Source: an uncultured Porphyromonadaceae bacterium (GTDB taxonomy: Bacteria; Bacteroidota; Bacteroidia; Bacteroidales; Muribaculaceae). Taken from it: a stretch of DNA of 63,405 nt. This document shows, one piece after another, positions 50,655 through 60,011 of this stretch (the first letter of the stretch is position 1; each line of letters begins with the position of its first letter). Under the pieces are notes generated by a model. That model had not been told where the DNA came from. It did not search any database and saw nothing but the letters and a program-made list of their open reading frames with translations. A program made the position numbers and the translations under genes. The DNA lies in contig CANPMT010000010.1 of NCBI GenBank assembly GCA_947575235.1, positions 1 to 63,405 of the forward strand, read 5' to 3'.

Positions 50655-52694
50655 ATGGCTAATGGCAAGATTGGGGTTACTACTGAAAACATATTCCCCA
50701 TTATCAAAAAATTCCTCTATAGCGACCATGAGATATTTCTGCGTGAGCTGGTATCGAACGCTATAGACGCTACCCAGAAATTGAAGACACTCTCCTCGTT
50801 CGGTGATTTCAAAGGTGAACTCGGAGAGATGAATGTGAAGGTGACTGTCGATAAGGAGGCAGGCACACTTACGATTTCCGACCATGGTATCGGCATGGAT
50901 GCGGATGATGTCAACAAGTATATCAACCAGATTGCATTCTCCGGTGCCGAGGAGTTCCTGGCTAAATATAAGGATACGGCCAACTCGATCATCGGCCACT
51001 TCGGACTCGGCTTCTACTCGGCATTCATGGTGTCGAAGAAGGTTGTTATAAAATCTCTCTCATATAAGGAGGGTGCCAAGGCGGTTGAATGGTCGTGTGA
51101 TGGCAGCCCTGAATATGAGATGAAGGAGATTGACAAAGAGTCGAGAGGAACTGACGTCATTCTCTATATAGATGATGACAACAAGGAATTCCTTGAGCAA
51201 GACCGCATTGATAACCTTCTCAAGAAATATTGCCGTTTTCTCCCTGTGCCCGTGATATCCGGTAAAATCAAGGAGTGGAAAGATGGCAAATATGTCGACA
51301 CTGAGAAAGATAATGTTGTCAATTCATCAGAACCACTCTGGACCAAGAAACCGTCAGAACTCACAGATGCCGATTATCTCAAGTTCTATCATGAACTGAT
51401 GCCGGGTAATGAGGATCCGATGTTCTGGATTCACCTGAATGTGGATTATCCGTTCACTCTCACCGGTATTCTCTACTTCCCGAAGATCAGAAACAACTTC
51501 GATGTGCAGAAGAACCGTATCCAGCTCTACTGCAATCAGGTGTATGTCACTGATCAGGTTGAGGGTGTGGTGCCTGAATTCATGACACTCATGCAAGGTG
51601 TGATCGACTCCCCCGATATCCCTCTGAATGTGAGCCGAAGCTATCTGCAGGCTGACCAGCAGGTCAAGAAAATCTCCTCATACATCTCAAAGAAGGTTGC
51701 CGAGAAACTCGCCAAGATGTTTAATGACAACCGCAAGGAGTTTGAGGAGAAATGGCCCGACATCAAGATATTCATCGAGTATGGTATGCTTACGGATGAG
51801 AAATTCTATGAATCGGCCAAGAACTTCTTCCTCCTCGAGGACGTCAACGACACTGACTACACACTTGAGGAATACCGTAAACTTGTAGAGGCAGCCCAGA
51901 CCGACAAGGATGGCAACATCATATATCTGTATGCCACTGACAAGACCGCGCAATATACCTATATAAAAGGTGCTGAGGATAAGGGCTACAATGTGCTTCT
52001 TATGGATGACCAGTTGGCTCCCCACATCATAGGATTGCTGGAGCAGAAACTTGATAAAACCCGCTTCGTAAGAGTTGACTCCGACATTCCGGAGCGTCTG
52101 ATTGTCAAGACTGACACAAAGGATGCCGGACTGACACCCCTCCAGACCGATATTATGAGCACACTCTTCCGCAGTCAGATTCCTGCGATTGAGAAGACCA
52201 CTTTCATCGTGTCGTTTGCAGCACTCAAGGAGGAGGATGCTCCTGCCACGGTTACACAGAATGAATTCATGCGCCGTATGAAAGAGATGGCGGCCATGCA
52301 ACCGGGCGGAGGCTTCTATGGTGAGATGCCCGACAGCTACGAACTCATCATCAACACAAATCAGCCGGCAGTGAAGAAGATTGTGGAGCTGGCCACATCA
52401 TCACTCGAAAGCCAGGTCGCTCCTCTGCGTTCAGACATTGAGATTCTAAACAACGAGATAAATGCCGCCCGCAAAGAGGCCACCGACCAGAAGAAAGAGC
52501 TGCCTGACCTCTCCGAGAAAGAGAATAAAGTTGCCGAGGAACGCAAGAAAGAGGAGGATATCGTGAGCCGCTATGCCTCCGAACAACCTGTTGTAAAACA
52601 GATTATCGACCTCGCTCTCCTTCAGAGCAACCTTTTACAAGGTGAAAGTTTGAATGCCTTTATAAAGCGTTCAATATCACTTCTGAAAGACTAA
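50655..52694 (+). CDS. htpG: Hsp90 chaperone HtpG
   Basis: 679 residues from the ATG at 50655 (MANGKIGVTTENIFPIIKKFL); the frame opens at 50604 but its first 17 residues do not match the family. The N-terminal ATPase motifs are complete: ELVSNAIDATQKL, the DHGIGMDADDV region, and GHFGLGFYSAFMV in the lid. The middle domain has YCNQVYVTDQ and the catalytic Arg region PLNVSRSYLQ; the C-terminal dimer domain follows. It is a cytoplasmic Hsp90 that refolds stress-damaged proteins. Length agrees with other Bacteroidota HtpG of about 680 residues. It is followed by a good terminator. Confidence 0.96.
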   Translation: MANGKIGVTTENIFPIIKKFLYSDHEIFLRELVSNAIDATQKLKTLSSFGDFKGELGEMNVKVTVDKEAGTLTISDHGIGMDADDVNKYINQIAFSGAEEFLAKYKDTANSIIGHFGLGFYSAFMVSKKVVIKSLSYKEGAKAVEWSCDGSPEYEMKEIDKESRGTDVILYIDDDNKEFLEQDRIDNLLKKYCRFLPVPVISGKIKEWKDGKYVDTEKDNVVNSSEPLWTKKPSELTDADYLKFYHELMPGNEDPMFWIHLNVDYPFTLTGILYFPKIRNNFDVQKNRIQLYCNQVYVTDQVEGVVPEFMTLMQGVIDSPDIPLNVSRSYLQADQQVKKISSYISKKVAEKLAKMFNDNRKEFEEKWPDIKIFIEYGMLTDEKFYESAKNFFLLEDVNDTDYTLEEYRKLVEAAQTDKDGNIIYLYATDKTAQYTYIKGAEDKGYNVLLMDDQLAPHIIGLLEQKLDKTRFVRVDSDIPERLIVKTDTKDAGLTPLQTDIMSTLFRSQIPAIEKTTFIVSFAALKEEDAPATVTQNEFMRRMKEMAAMQPGGGFYGEMPDSYELIINTNQPAVKKIVELATSSLESQVAPLRSDIEILNNEINAARKEATDQKKELPDLSEKENKVAEERKKEEDIVSRYASEQPVVKQIIDLALLQSNLLQGESLNAFIKRSISLLKD

Positions 52695-52758
52695 ATTCCA
52701 AGACGGGAGACAGAGTTTCCCAACCCTCGGATTTTTAAAGTCTGACAAATTGCCAAAT

Positions 52759-52795
52759 AAGGCTCCCTGTAAAGTATGCAGGGAGCCTTTTTATT
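52759..52795 (+). terminator. Terminator of htpG
   Basis: AAGGCTCCCTG (52759-52769) and CAGGGAGCCTT (52779-52789) with a 9-nt loop, followed by TTTATTTC. The rest of the 364-nt gap to 53058 is very AT-rich. Confidence 0.9.
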
Positions 52796-52972
52796 TCGAC
52801 TATTATTATTTATAAATATACAAATGATGTTGCCGAGTCTAATAACACAAAAGTGAGGGTAAAAGTTCAATTAAGGAATGTTAATAGCATTATGATATTA
52901 TAGAAATATATCTGATTTCTTCATGTAATAAATTAAGGGGATTTAAAATTTTTAAATTTATTTTTAAGAAAA

Positions 52973-53003
52973 TTTGTTGTTTTAAAAATTGTTTATAAAT
53001 TTG
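52973..53003 (+). promoter_or_regulatory. Promoter of the secreted-protein pair
   Basis: TTTG (52973-52976), 19 nt, TAAATTTG (52996-53003). A good consensus in a strongly AT-rich stretch; leader about 50 nt. Confidence 0.75.
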
Positions 53004-53058
53004 CAGCGCAGGTTCGAAGATGGAACCTGTAATTAATGTTTCACAAAAGCTTTAATTT

Positions 53059-54765
53059 ATGAGAAAAATTTTTACTGTCTCATTGGTTGGCTGCATGGCG
53101 ATATCCGCATTCGCAGGCCAGTTCCCCAATCAGCTCATGCCGGCACAGGGTAAGACGAAAGCCCTGAGTTCCGATTTCAGGAGCAACATCGTGAAAAGCA
53201 GACAATCGTTGCAGCTTACCCGGAAAGCTGAGAACATTCGTCAGAAAGTTACACAGAAAGCACCACAGTACACATTCACTCAAGATGAAGTCATCTATGC
53301 ACCGCAAGGTGAGGCGAAAACCTTCATGAAGGTAGCTGACGGCTATTTTTTTGGTGGTTGGTATATTGTTGCCTATGATGATGATTCTTTATTCTCAACA
53401 GTCTACGAGACAGAATCAGGAGAGGTATATTTCGAGAATATTCTTTCCTACTATTCCGGTGCGTATGTGAAAGGAGTGCGCGAGGATAACAAAATTACAG
53501 TCACTCTTCCTCAACCCGTCTACTATTCTAAATCATACGATGCTTTCGTATATCTTACCAGACTCAATATCGGGTTTGATGATGAGGGATACGCGGAAGT
53601 CGATATTGATGAAAAGAATCTCACCGTCACCTATACAATAGGAGAGGACGGTTCAATGGTTATGGAAGACCTTGGAGAGAATGCAGCTATTGGTTTGGTC
53701 TGGAACGATGACAGTTCATGGACCGGATACGCCGACTTCCATCAGTCATACACTCCCTACACACTTGAATTGCAGGAAATCCCCGAAGAGGCTGATCAGA
53801 AGAGTTATGTAAACATTTCCGGAGACTATGGTTATCCTCTCACTGTAGCATTCGATGGAGATACGGTATATCTGAAAGGATTGGCAGAATATATGCCTGA
53901 CGGAATCATCTCAGGTACACTTAAGGATGGCAAGATTTCTATACCTCAAGATCAGATTATGTGTGCTTACAGCAGCCATTTGGTATACACAAAGGTTGCT
54001 GATGTCGAGATGGATGAGGAGGGATATGGAACGTTTGTACCGGCACCTGCCGATGAAGCCTATGAGCTTATCTATGATGCCGAGAATCAGACTCTCAAGT
54101 CAGCTAATCCGGAGAAATATCTTATCTTGAATGACAATAAGGAGTCAATCAGCTATTTTGATTATTTCAATGACCTTGCACTCAACTATCAGGCTTCTGC
54201 AGCAGGCACACCCGTCAATCCAACAGGGTTGGAGTGGAATGAAGACTTTATTGAATATGGCTACTATAGCTTCATATTCTCCATGTCAAACATTTCGGAT
54301 GGCGTGGTGCTCAATGCAAATGACCTCTATTATAGAATTTTCGTAGATGACGAACTCTGGGAATTCTATGAGGATGGATATGAGTACAGCGGACTGAGCA
54401 ATGCTAATCTTGATGGCACTACCGAGCTTCCCTATACATTCGATAATGGAAATGACATCTATTCATGGGACAGCATAACCCGTGAGGTAGGTATCTATCC
54501 TGACGGTATAACAACCATCGGCGTCCAGGCTGTCTACAAATATGATGGCGTGACAACTGTCAGCGATATCGTTACTCTCGACATCGAGACTGGCGAAATC
54601 TCAACCGGTGTCAACAGCATAGCTACAGATAACAACGTGAAGTCAGTACGCTACTATGACCTTAATGGCCTTGAGGTATCGAAGCCCTCAAAGGGAATCG
54701 TTATCGAGCGTCAGACTCTTGAGAATGGCGACATCAGATTCGTAAAGCGTGTTGCCCGTAAGTAA
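53059..54765 (+). CDS. Secreted beta-rich protein with YDLNG C-terminal tail
   Basis: 568 residues. Signal peptide MRKIFTVSLVGCMAISAFAG (cut near residue 20). The body is beta-rich, very acidic and rich in Tyr and Asp, with no recognised catalytic motif. The C-terminus reads RYYDLNGLEVSKPSKGIVIE and ends in KRVARK, as in the C-terminal sorting tails of Bacteroidales secreted proteins (type IX secretion-like or similar). This tail resembles that of the next gene. Surface or outer-membrane location is inferred. The function is unknown; host-glycan or peptide binding is possible. It is the first gene of the pair, 92 nt before the Omp28-related gene. Confidence 0.75.
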   Translation: MRKIFTVSLVGCMAISAFAGQFPNQLMPAQGKTKALSSDFRSNIVKSRQSLQLTRKAENIRQKVTQKAPQYTFTQDEVIYAPQGEAKTFMKVADGYFFGGWYIVAYDDDSLFSTVYETESGEVYFENILSYYSGAYVKGVREDNKITVTLPQPVYYSKSYDAFVYLTRLNIGFDDEGYAEVDIDEKNLTVTYTIGEDGSMVMEDLGENAAIGLVWNDDSSWTGYADFHQSYTPYTLELQEIPEEADQKSYVNISGDYGYPLTVAFDGDTVYLKGLAEYMPDGIISGTLKDGKISIPQDQIMCAYSSHLVYTKVADVEMDEEGYGTFVPAPADEAYELIYDAENQTLKSANPEKYLILNDNKESISYFDYFNDLALNYQASAAGTPVNPTGLEWNEDFIEYGYYSFIFSMSNISDGVVLNANDLYYRIFVDDELWEFYEDGYEYSGLSNANLDGTTELPYTFDNGNDIYSWDSITREVGIYPDGITTIGVQAVYKYDGVTTVSDIVTLDIETGEISTGVNSIATDNNVKSVRYYDLNGLEVSKPSKGIVIERQTLENGDIRFVKRVARK

Positions 54766-54795
54766 TAATCTTTGATATTCATCTAATCTTAACTA

Positions 54796-54838
54796 AAGGA
54801 GCGGAGGCGGATGCCTTAAGGCAACTCCTTCGCTCCTT
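54796..54838 (+). other. Intercistronic hairpin
   Basis: AAGGAGCG (54796-54803) and CGCTCCTT (54831-54838), with GCCTTAAGGC inside as a second small palindrome. A short TCTCTT follows, so it is at most a weak terminator. Confidence 0.5.
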
Positions 54839-54857
54839 CTCTTAAAATTTCTTTGAT

Positions 54858-56699
54858 ATGAATAAAATTTTACCGGTTGCCCTGACAGCTCTCTTCGCTG
54901 TTTCATCTTATGCCGAGACTTCAACCGTAGTCTATACTTTCGCCAATGACGAGATTGCTTACTGGGGAAAGGGGAAAAAGGAGACTATTGACGTTGCAAT
55001 GGCTCTCAGCGATCCAGCTCTGAAAGGTAAGAAGATTGTATCTATTTCAGCCCTTCTCAATACCGATAAGGGGAGCGATGTTTCAATGTGGCTCACAAAA
55101 GAGCTGAAACTTGAGAAGAAGGTGAATGTTCCCGATATTCTTGAGGAATCCGTGACACCGGTTCTCACACCTAATGAGGATTTTCCTACCCTCTCCCAGA
55201 TTTCGCTCACACTCGCAGATCCGTATGAATTGACGGGCTCACCCGTCTATGTGGGTTATACCCTGACTGTTGATGATGTTGAGACTGATGAATTGAAATA
55301 CCCTCTTATCCTCTCTCCCGGTATCGAGCAGGATGGTCTCTACCTCCATATGAGCAAGTCTGTGCTCAAGTGGATGAACTATTCCGAGAATATCGGTGGT
55401 GTCGCAGCAATCTATGTCACACTTGAGGGCGACTTCCCTGCAAGTTCACTCGGAGTGAAAGGGGTTGACAGAGCATTTGCTGAAGATGGAAAGGATTTCT
55501 TTATTTTCACATCTGTTACCAATATGGGTAGTGATGAAGCTAAGTCAATCGACTATACCATAGCAGTGGATGGAGGTGAGGCTGTAGAATATCACCTTGA
55601 TCTCGAGTCTCCTGTAGTTCCCGATATTGTTCATTCAACAAAGATTGAGCTCCCTGTCAACGGAATCGATGGCCTTGGCAATCATGACGTTGATTTGACA
55701 ATCACAAAGGTCAACGGCATCGCTAATGAGACAGCGTCACCTTCATGCTCATTTGTAGTGGAGATCTACCCCTTCGTTCCGGTGACCCGTCCCGTGGTTG
55801 AGGAATTCACAGGCACTTGGTGCGGATGGTGTACCCGTGGTTATCTCGCCATGGAGCTTCTCAATGAGAAGTATGGCGATAACATTGTAGCCATTGCATA
55901 TCATAGTGGCGATCAGATGGAGGTTACATCTACTTTCCCTGTATATGTATCAGGTTACCCGGCTGCATCTCTTAACCGTGCTCCTTGTGTTGACCCATAT
56001 TATGGCAGTTCAAATGAGGAAATCTTCGGACTTTCTCTTGAGGTGGAAGCCCTCACAAAAATTCTCGCCCCCGCAGATATTTCAGTAAACGCAGTATGGA
56101 ATGACGAAGAGAAGAACGCTATTGATATTGAATCTACCTCTAAATTCATACAGAGCTATGAAGAGGCCAACTATAAGGTAGGTTATGTACTTGTGGCTAA
56201 CGGACTTTCATCTCCTACATGGCTGCAGAATAATTCTTATGCTGGCAAAACAGAAATGGTGGCAGGAACACCTCTTGAGGAACTCGCGACATGGCCGTCA
56301 ACCGTTCCCAATCTTAAATTCAATGACGTCGCCATTGACGTGAAAGGTATGATGGGCGTTGCTGAGAGTATCCCTGCCAATATCGAGGTTAACGAAGCCA
56401 TAACTCACAACTACAGCATCGACATCACAGGGAACGCTCTCGTGCAGAACAAAGATAACCTTGTTGTGATGGCTCTTCTTATCGACGGCAAGACCGGCAG
56501 AATCGTCAACTCTGCCAAGTCAAAGATCAATGTCGCACAGAGCGTCAATGGTGTGGAGATTGAGAAGAGTGTTGTAGCCGAGGATTATTACGACCTCAAT
56601 GGTGTCAAGGTGACTAACCCCTCAAATGGCATCTATGTCAAGGTAATCCGTCACTCAGATGGTTCAATAAAGACAAATAAGACAGTTATCAATAATTAA
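54858..56699 (+). CDS. Omp28-related secreted protein with thioredoxin-like CGWC
   Basis: 613 residues. Signal peptide ending near ALFAVSSYAE (about residue 20). A beta-rich N-terminal half precedes EEFTGTWCGWCTRGYLAME, where Cys322-Gly-Trp-Cys325 forms a thioredoxin-type motif typical of Omp28-related outer-membrane proteins of Porphyromonas and relatives. The following text (NIVAIAYHSGDQMEV, YPAASLNR) continues the thioredoxin fold, including the cis-Pro region. The C-terminal tail DYYDLNGVKVTNPSNGIYVK matches the tail of the upstream gene. Role is unknown; thiol exchange or adhesion at the surface has been suggested for relatives. A strong terminator follows. Confidence 0.85.
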   Translation: MNKILPVALTALFAVSSYAETSTVVYTFANDEIAYWGKGKKETIDVAMALSDPALKGKKIVSISALLNTDKGSDVSMWLTKELKLEKKVNVPDILEESVTPVLTPNEDFPTLSQISLTLADPYELTGSPVYVGYTLTVDDVETDELKYPLILSPGIEQDGLYLHMSKSVLKWMNYSENIGGVAAIYVTLEGDFPASSLGVKGVDRAFAEDGKDFFIFTSVTNMGSDEAKSIDYTIAVDGGEAVEYHLDLESPVVPDIVHSTKIELPVNGIDGLGNHDVDLTITKVNGIANETASPSCSFVVEIYPFVPVTRPVVEEFTGTWCGWCTRGYLAMELLNEKYGDNIVAIAYHSGDQMEVTSTFPVYVSGYPAASLNRAPCVDPYYGSSNEEIFGLSLEVEALTKILAPADISVNAVWNDEEKNAIDIESTSKFIQSYEEANYKVGYVLVANGLSSPTWLQNNSYAGKTEMVAGTPLEELATWPSTVPNLKFNDVAIDVKGMMGVAESIPANIEVNEAITHNYSIDITGNALVQNKDNLVVMALLIDGKTGRIVNSAKSKINVAQSVNGVEIEKSVVAEDYYDLNGVKVTNPSNGIYVKVIRHSDGSIKTNKTVINN

Positions 56700-56754
56700 G
56701 GATAGATCAGATCATTTCTGACACAATCATTTATTAATCGATACGTTCTAATGG

Positions 56755-56786
56755 AAACAGCCCGTCAACATCTGACGGGCTGTTTT
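56755..56786 (+). terminator. Terminator after the Omp28-related gene
   Basis: AAACAGCCCGTCA (56755-56767) and TGACGGGCTGTTT (56773-56785), perfect arms with a 5-nt loop and a T tail. Confidence 0.9.
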
Positions 56787-56833
56787 GCTTGTTATTGATG
56801 AACGAAGAACTGAGTTGTCGATAAGCCTCACAC

Positions 56834-57997
56834 CTACCCTCTCCTTGCGGGGATATAACGAAGGAAGCAGTAAATGGCGGCACACAGCGCCACGCCTCCT
56901 CCGAGGTAGCCGATTTGCGGCAACATTCCATGGTTTACGGCAATCCCGCCAAAGAATGCGCCACCCCCTATACCAAGATTGAATATTCCTGAATAGAGAC
57001 TCATCGGCACAGCGGAATCGTTGGGGAAAAGGCTTACCAGCTCATTCTGAAACGTGATATTATAGACAGTTATCCCTAAGCCCCAGGCAAGACACACCGC
57101 GCTCAATCCCCATACTCCGATAAGCGACGCGGGAGCAACTGCAATCATGGCGCAGGGAAGCCCCAGGCAGACAGCTCGGATTATAAGCTGCCGGTGAGTA
57201 GTGAACCATTTTGCCATCATCCAGCTCCCTAACAGTCCGGCCACTCCAAAAAGTGCCAATATCACCGTTATAGCCTCCGGAGCAATTCCATCGCGCAGCA
57301 TGTACGGCTCGATATAACTGTAACCCATGTAATGGCCGGTCACCATTACCACGGTTATCAGATATATCATAAGGAGCGGACGGCAATGCACAAGCGACGC
57401 GAGCATCTTTTTTCTCGACTCATCCTTACCTGTCTGGTCGGCCGGAATGTCGGGAAAGAACCGCCACATAGCCATCAGTATTATGAACGCCAGTATTCCA
57501 AGCGACGCGAATGTGATTCGCCACCCGGCGATAAGACCTAATATTCTGCCGAGAGGCAAACCTGCCACAAAGGCGATTCCGCCACCGGCTACAAGTGCGC
57601 TTAGGGCAGTGGCACGCTTATGGTCGGGAGTCACGCTGACAGCCATCGCCGGTGCGATCGACCAGAATATGGAGTGAGCCAGCGCAACACCTATCCGTGA
57701 ACATAGCAGTGTTGTGAAATCATACGAAAGATATGTGCCTGCATGCGACATCACAAACAGAGAGATGACCCCCATCATCAGTTTCTTGAAATCAGCGTGA
57801 GCGAAAAGAAGCATCAGGGGTAATGACATGAGTGCTACAACCCAGGCATATATGGTGATGACAAGAGCGGTATGCGGCTCCGAAAGACCAAGATCTTCCG
57901 ATATCCCGGTCAACAGACCGATAGGCACCAATTCTGAAGTATTGAAAGTGAATCCGGCTACAGTAAGAATAATAAGAGGAAGCAAATGCTTATTCAT
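56834..57997 (-). CDS. SotB-like MFS efflux transporter
   Basis: 387 residues with twelve hydrophobic helices, no signal peptide. The N-terminus (TFNTSELVPIGLLTGISEDLG), LVITIYAWVVALMSLPLMLL and SRIGVALAHSIFWSI resemble the E. coli sugar efflux transporter SotB at similar positions. It is a DHA1-type proton antiporter that expels small molecules such as arabinose, IPTG-like sugars or drugs; the true substrate is unknown. Its gene ends 48 nt from the Omp28-gene terminator on the opposite strand and lies downstream of fumarase on the same strand. Confidence 0.88.
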   Translation of the reverse strand: MNKHLLPLIILTVAGFTFNTSELVPIGLLTGISEDLGLSEPHTALVITIYAWVVALMSLPLMLLFAHADFKKLMMGVISLFVMSHAGTYLSYDFTTLLCSRIGVALAHSIFWSIAPAMAVSVTPDHKRATALSALVAGGGIAFVAGLPLGRILGLIAGWRITFASLGILAFIILMAMWRFFPDIPADQTGKDESRKKMLASLVHCRPLLMIYLITVVMVTGHYMGYSYIEPYMLRDGIAPEAITVILALFGVAGLLGSWMMAKWFTTHRQLIIRAVCLGLPCAMIAVAPASLIGVWGLSAVCLAWGLGITVYNITFQNELVSLFPNDSAVPMSLYSGIFNLGIGGGAFFGGIAVNHGMLPQIGYLGGGVALCAAIYCFLRYIPARRG

Positions 57998-58042
57998 ATA
58001 TTTCCCGATATACTACTGATTAAAGATGTAATGAAATGTAAT

Positions 58043-58082
58043 AAGAGGAATGGCCAACCATACCGGACAGCCATCCCTCTTT
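58043..58082 (-). terminator. Imperfect hairpin after fumarase
   Basis: AAGAGG-a-ATGGC (58043-58054) and GCCAT-c-CCTCTT (58070-58081). It lies 19 nt past the fumarase stop on the minus strand with only a short T-rich end, so it may leak into the MFS gene. Confidence 0.5.
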
Positions 58083-58100
58083 AGAAATATGAGTTTGCGA

Positions 58101-59747
58101 TTACTTGCAGGTGTCGAGCGGACAACGGGGTTTGATCTGCTTGAAGAAGTCGTTCCCCTTGTTGTCTACAAGGATGAATGCGGGGAAATCCTCCACCTCA
58201 ATCTTCCAGATTGCCTCCATGCCGAGCTCAGGATACTCGAGCAGCTCAACATTCTTGATTGAGTTCTTGGCAAGGATAGCTGCCGGGCCACCGATCGACC
58301 CGAGGTAGAATCCGCCATGCTTCTTGCAGGCATCTGTAACCTGCTGGCTACGGTTACCTTTGGCAATCATCACCATTGAACCTCCGGCGGCCTGGAACTG
58401 GTCGACGTAAGAGTCCATACGTCCGGCTGTTGTGGGGCCGAATGAACCGGAAGGCATACCCTCCGGTTTCTTAGCCGGACCGGCATAGTAGATAGGATGA
58501 TCCTTAAGATACTGAGGCATCGGTTCGCCGGCATCAAGACGCTCCTTGATCTTGGCGTGCGCGATGTCGCGGCCTACAATGATGGTGCCTTTGAGCGAGA
58601 GGCGGGTTGATACGGGATATTTGTCGAGCTCGGCAAGTATCTCGTTCATCGGACGGTCAAGGTCGATCTTCACAACCTCACCCTCACCGGCCTGACGGAG
58701 CTCCTCAGGGATAAGCTCACCGGGGAACTCATCAAGTTTCTCAATCCAGAGACCATCCTTGTTGATTTTAGCCTTGACGTTGCGGTCGGCCGAGCAGCTC
58801 ACACCCATACCTACGGGGCAAGATGCACCATGACGGGGGAGACGGATCACTCTGATGTCATGGGCGAAATACTTTCCGCCGAACTGAGCGCCAAGTCCGA
58901 GGCAGTGGGCTGCCTCGAGAAGCTCCTTCTCAAGTTCAAGATCGCGGAATGCCTGTCCATACTCGTTACCCTCTGTGGGGAGATTGTCATAATATTTTAC
59001 AGAAGCCTTCTTTACAGTGGCGAGGTTAAGCTCGGCTGAAGTGCCGCCAATCACGAATGCGATGTGATAAGGGGGGCAGGCAGCTGTGCCAAGCGATTTC
59101 ATCTTCTCGATAAGGAAAGGAACGAGTGTCTTCTTATTGAGAATGGCCTTGGTCTCCTGATAGAGATAAGTCTTGTTGGCTGAACCGCCACCCTTAGCAA
59201 CGAAGAGGAAGTTGTATTCACCACCCTCAGTGGCATGTATCTCAATCTGAGCAGGAAGGTTGCAGCCGGTGTTTACCTCGTCATACATGGTGAGGGGAGC
59301 ATTCTGCGAGTAACGGAGGTTATTCTCGGTATATGTCTTATAGACACCGTGCGAGATCTTCTCCTCATCATCGCAGCCTGTCCATACATGCTGGCCTTTG
59401 TAGGCCACGCAGATTGATGTGCCTGTGTCCTGGCAGAAAGGGAGAACACCCTTTGAGGCAACCTCGGCATTGCGGAGCATGGTCAGGGCAACGAACTTAT
59501 CGTTCTCAGAGGCCTCGGGATCCTTGAGAATCTTCGCTACCATCTCATTATGCTCACGTCTGAGCATGAACGAGCAGTTATGGCTGGCTACGTTGGCTAT
59601 GACTGTGAGTGCCTCGGGGTCAACCACCAGCATCTCATGTCCATTCCAGTTCTCAACTTTTACATAATCTTTTGTAATAAGCTGATATTCAGTTGTATCA
59701 GGTCCCAACGGGAACATCTCCTGATAATGAAACGGTTTTGTAGGCAT
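58101..59747 (-). CDS. Fumarate hydratase, class I
   Basis: 548 residues from the ATG at 59747 ([15 protein letters not shown]). The frame is open to 59885, but the -7 element at 59792-59799 lies inside that extension, so the shorter start fits. The oxygen-sensitive 4Fe-4S ligands are in [17 protein letters not shown] and [14 protein letters not shown] segments; the C-terminal beta domain with [16 protein letters not shown] is complete. It interconverts fumarate and malate in the reductive TCA branch used for fumarate respiration and succinate production. It is the fused alpha-beta type, not the class II (FumC) family. Confidence 0.93.
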   Translation of the reverse strand: MPTKPFHYQEMFPLGPDTTEYQLITKDYVKVENWNGHEMLVVDPEALTVIANVASHNCSFMLRREHNEMVAKILKDPEASENDKFVALTMLRNAEVASKGVLPFCQDTGTSICVAYKGQHVWTGCDDEEKISHGVYKTYTENNLRYSQNAPLTMYDEVNTGCNLPAQIEIHATEGGEYNFLFVAKGGGSANKTYLYQETKAILNKKTLVPFLIEKMKSLGTAACPPYHIAFVIGGTSAELNLATVKKASVKYYDNLPTEGNEYGQAFRDLELEKELLEAAHCLGLGAQFGGKYFAHDIRVIRLPRHGASCPVGMGVSCSADRNVKAKINKDGLWIEKLDEFPGELIPEELRQAGEGEVVKIDLDRPMNEILAELDKYPVSTRLSLKGTIIVGRDIAHAKIKERLDAGEPMPQYLKDHPIYYAGPAKKPEGMPSGSFGPTTAGRMDSYVDQFQAAGGSMVMIAKGNRSQQVTDACKKHGGFYLGSIGGPAAILAKNSIKNVELLEYPELGMEAIWKIEVEDFPAFILVDNKGNDFFKQIKPRCPLDTCK

Positions 59748-59791
59748 ATCTGTATTAGAGTTATAAAATTCTCTGTTAGTTACTTCTTTTG

Positions 59792-59799
59792 CAAAAGTA
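59792..59799 (-). promoter_or_regulatory. -7 element of fumarase
   Basis: Minus-strand TACTTTTG (59799-59792). A partial ATTG lies at 59821-59818, spacing 18. It supports the ATG at 59747 as the start. Confidence 0.5.
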
Positions 59800-59892
59800 A
59801 TAAAAAATCTACAATTACAATTCACTTCATTGCTTTTTTCTTTGCACATTCCTCTGCAACACCCCTCTCCTTGAATCTTTAACATTAATTAA

Positions 59893-59924
59893 GTTGGGAA
59901 TCTCTCCCTTTTTGGTTAATTTTG
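59893..59924 (+). promoter_or_regulatory. Promoter of the large amidase gene
   Basis: GTTG (59893-59896), 20 nt, TAATTTTG (59917-59924). Leader about 83 nt. Confidence 0.7.
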
Positions 59925-60011
59925 TAACTTGACTATGAAAGGCCGTGCGGTTTTTTAAGGTCGCTTTTTACTCTAATTTTTACCCTTTCTCCCGGATATT
60001 CCGTAATAAAG

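Noticed and set aside
51687..52301. 204-codon minus-strand open frame
   Set aside because: Inside htpG, whose sense frame is complete.
59748..59885. 46-codon N-terminal extension of fumarase
   Set aside because: It contains the predicted promoter and a Cys/Arg-rich sequence unlike the family start.
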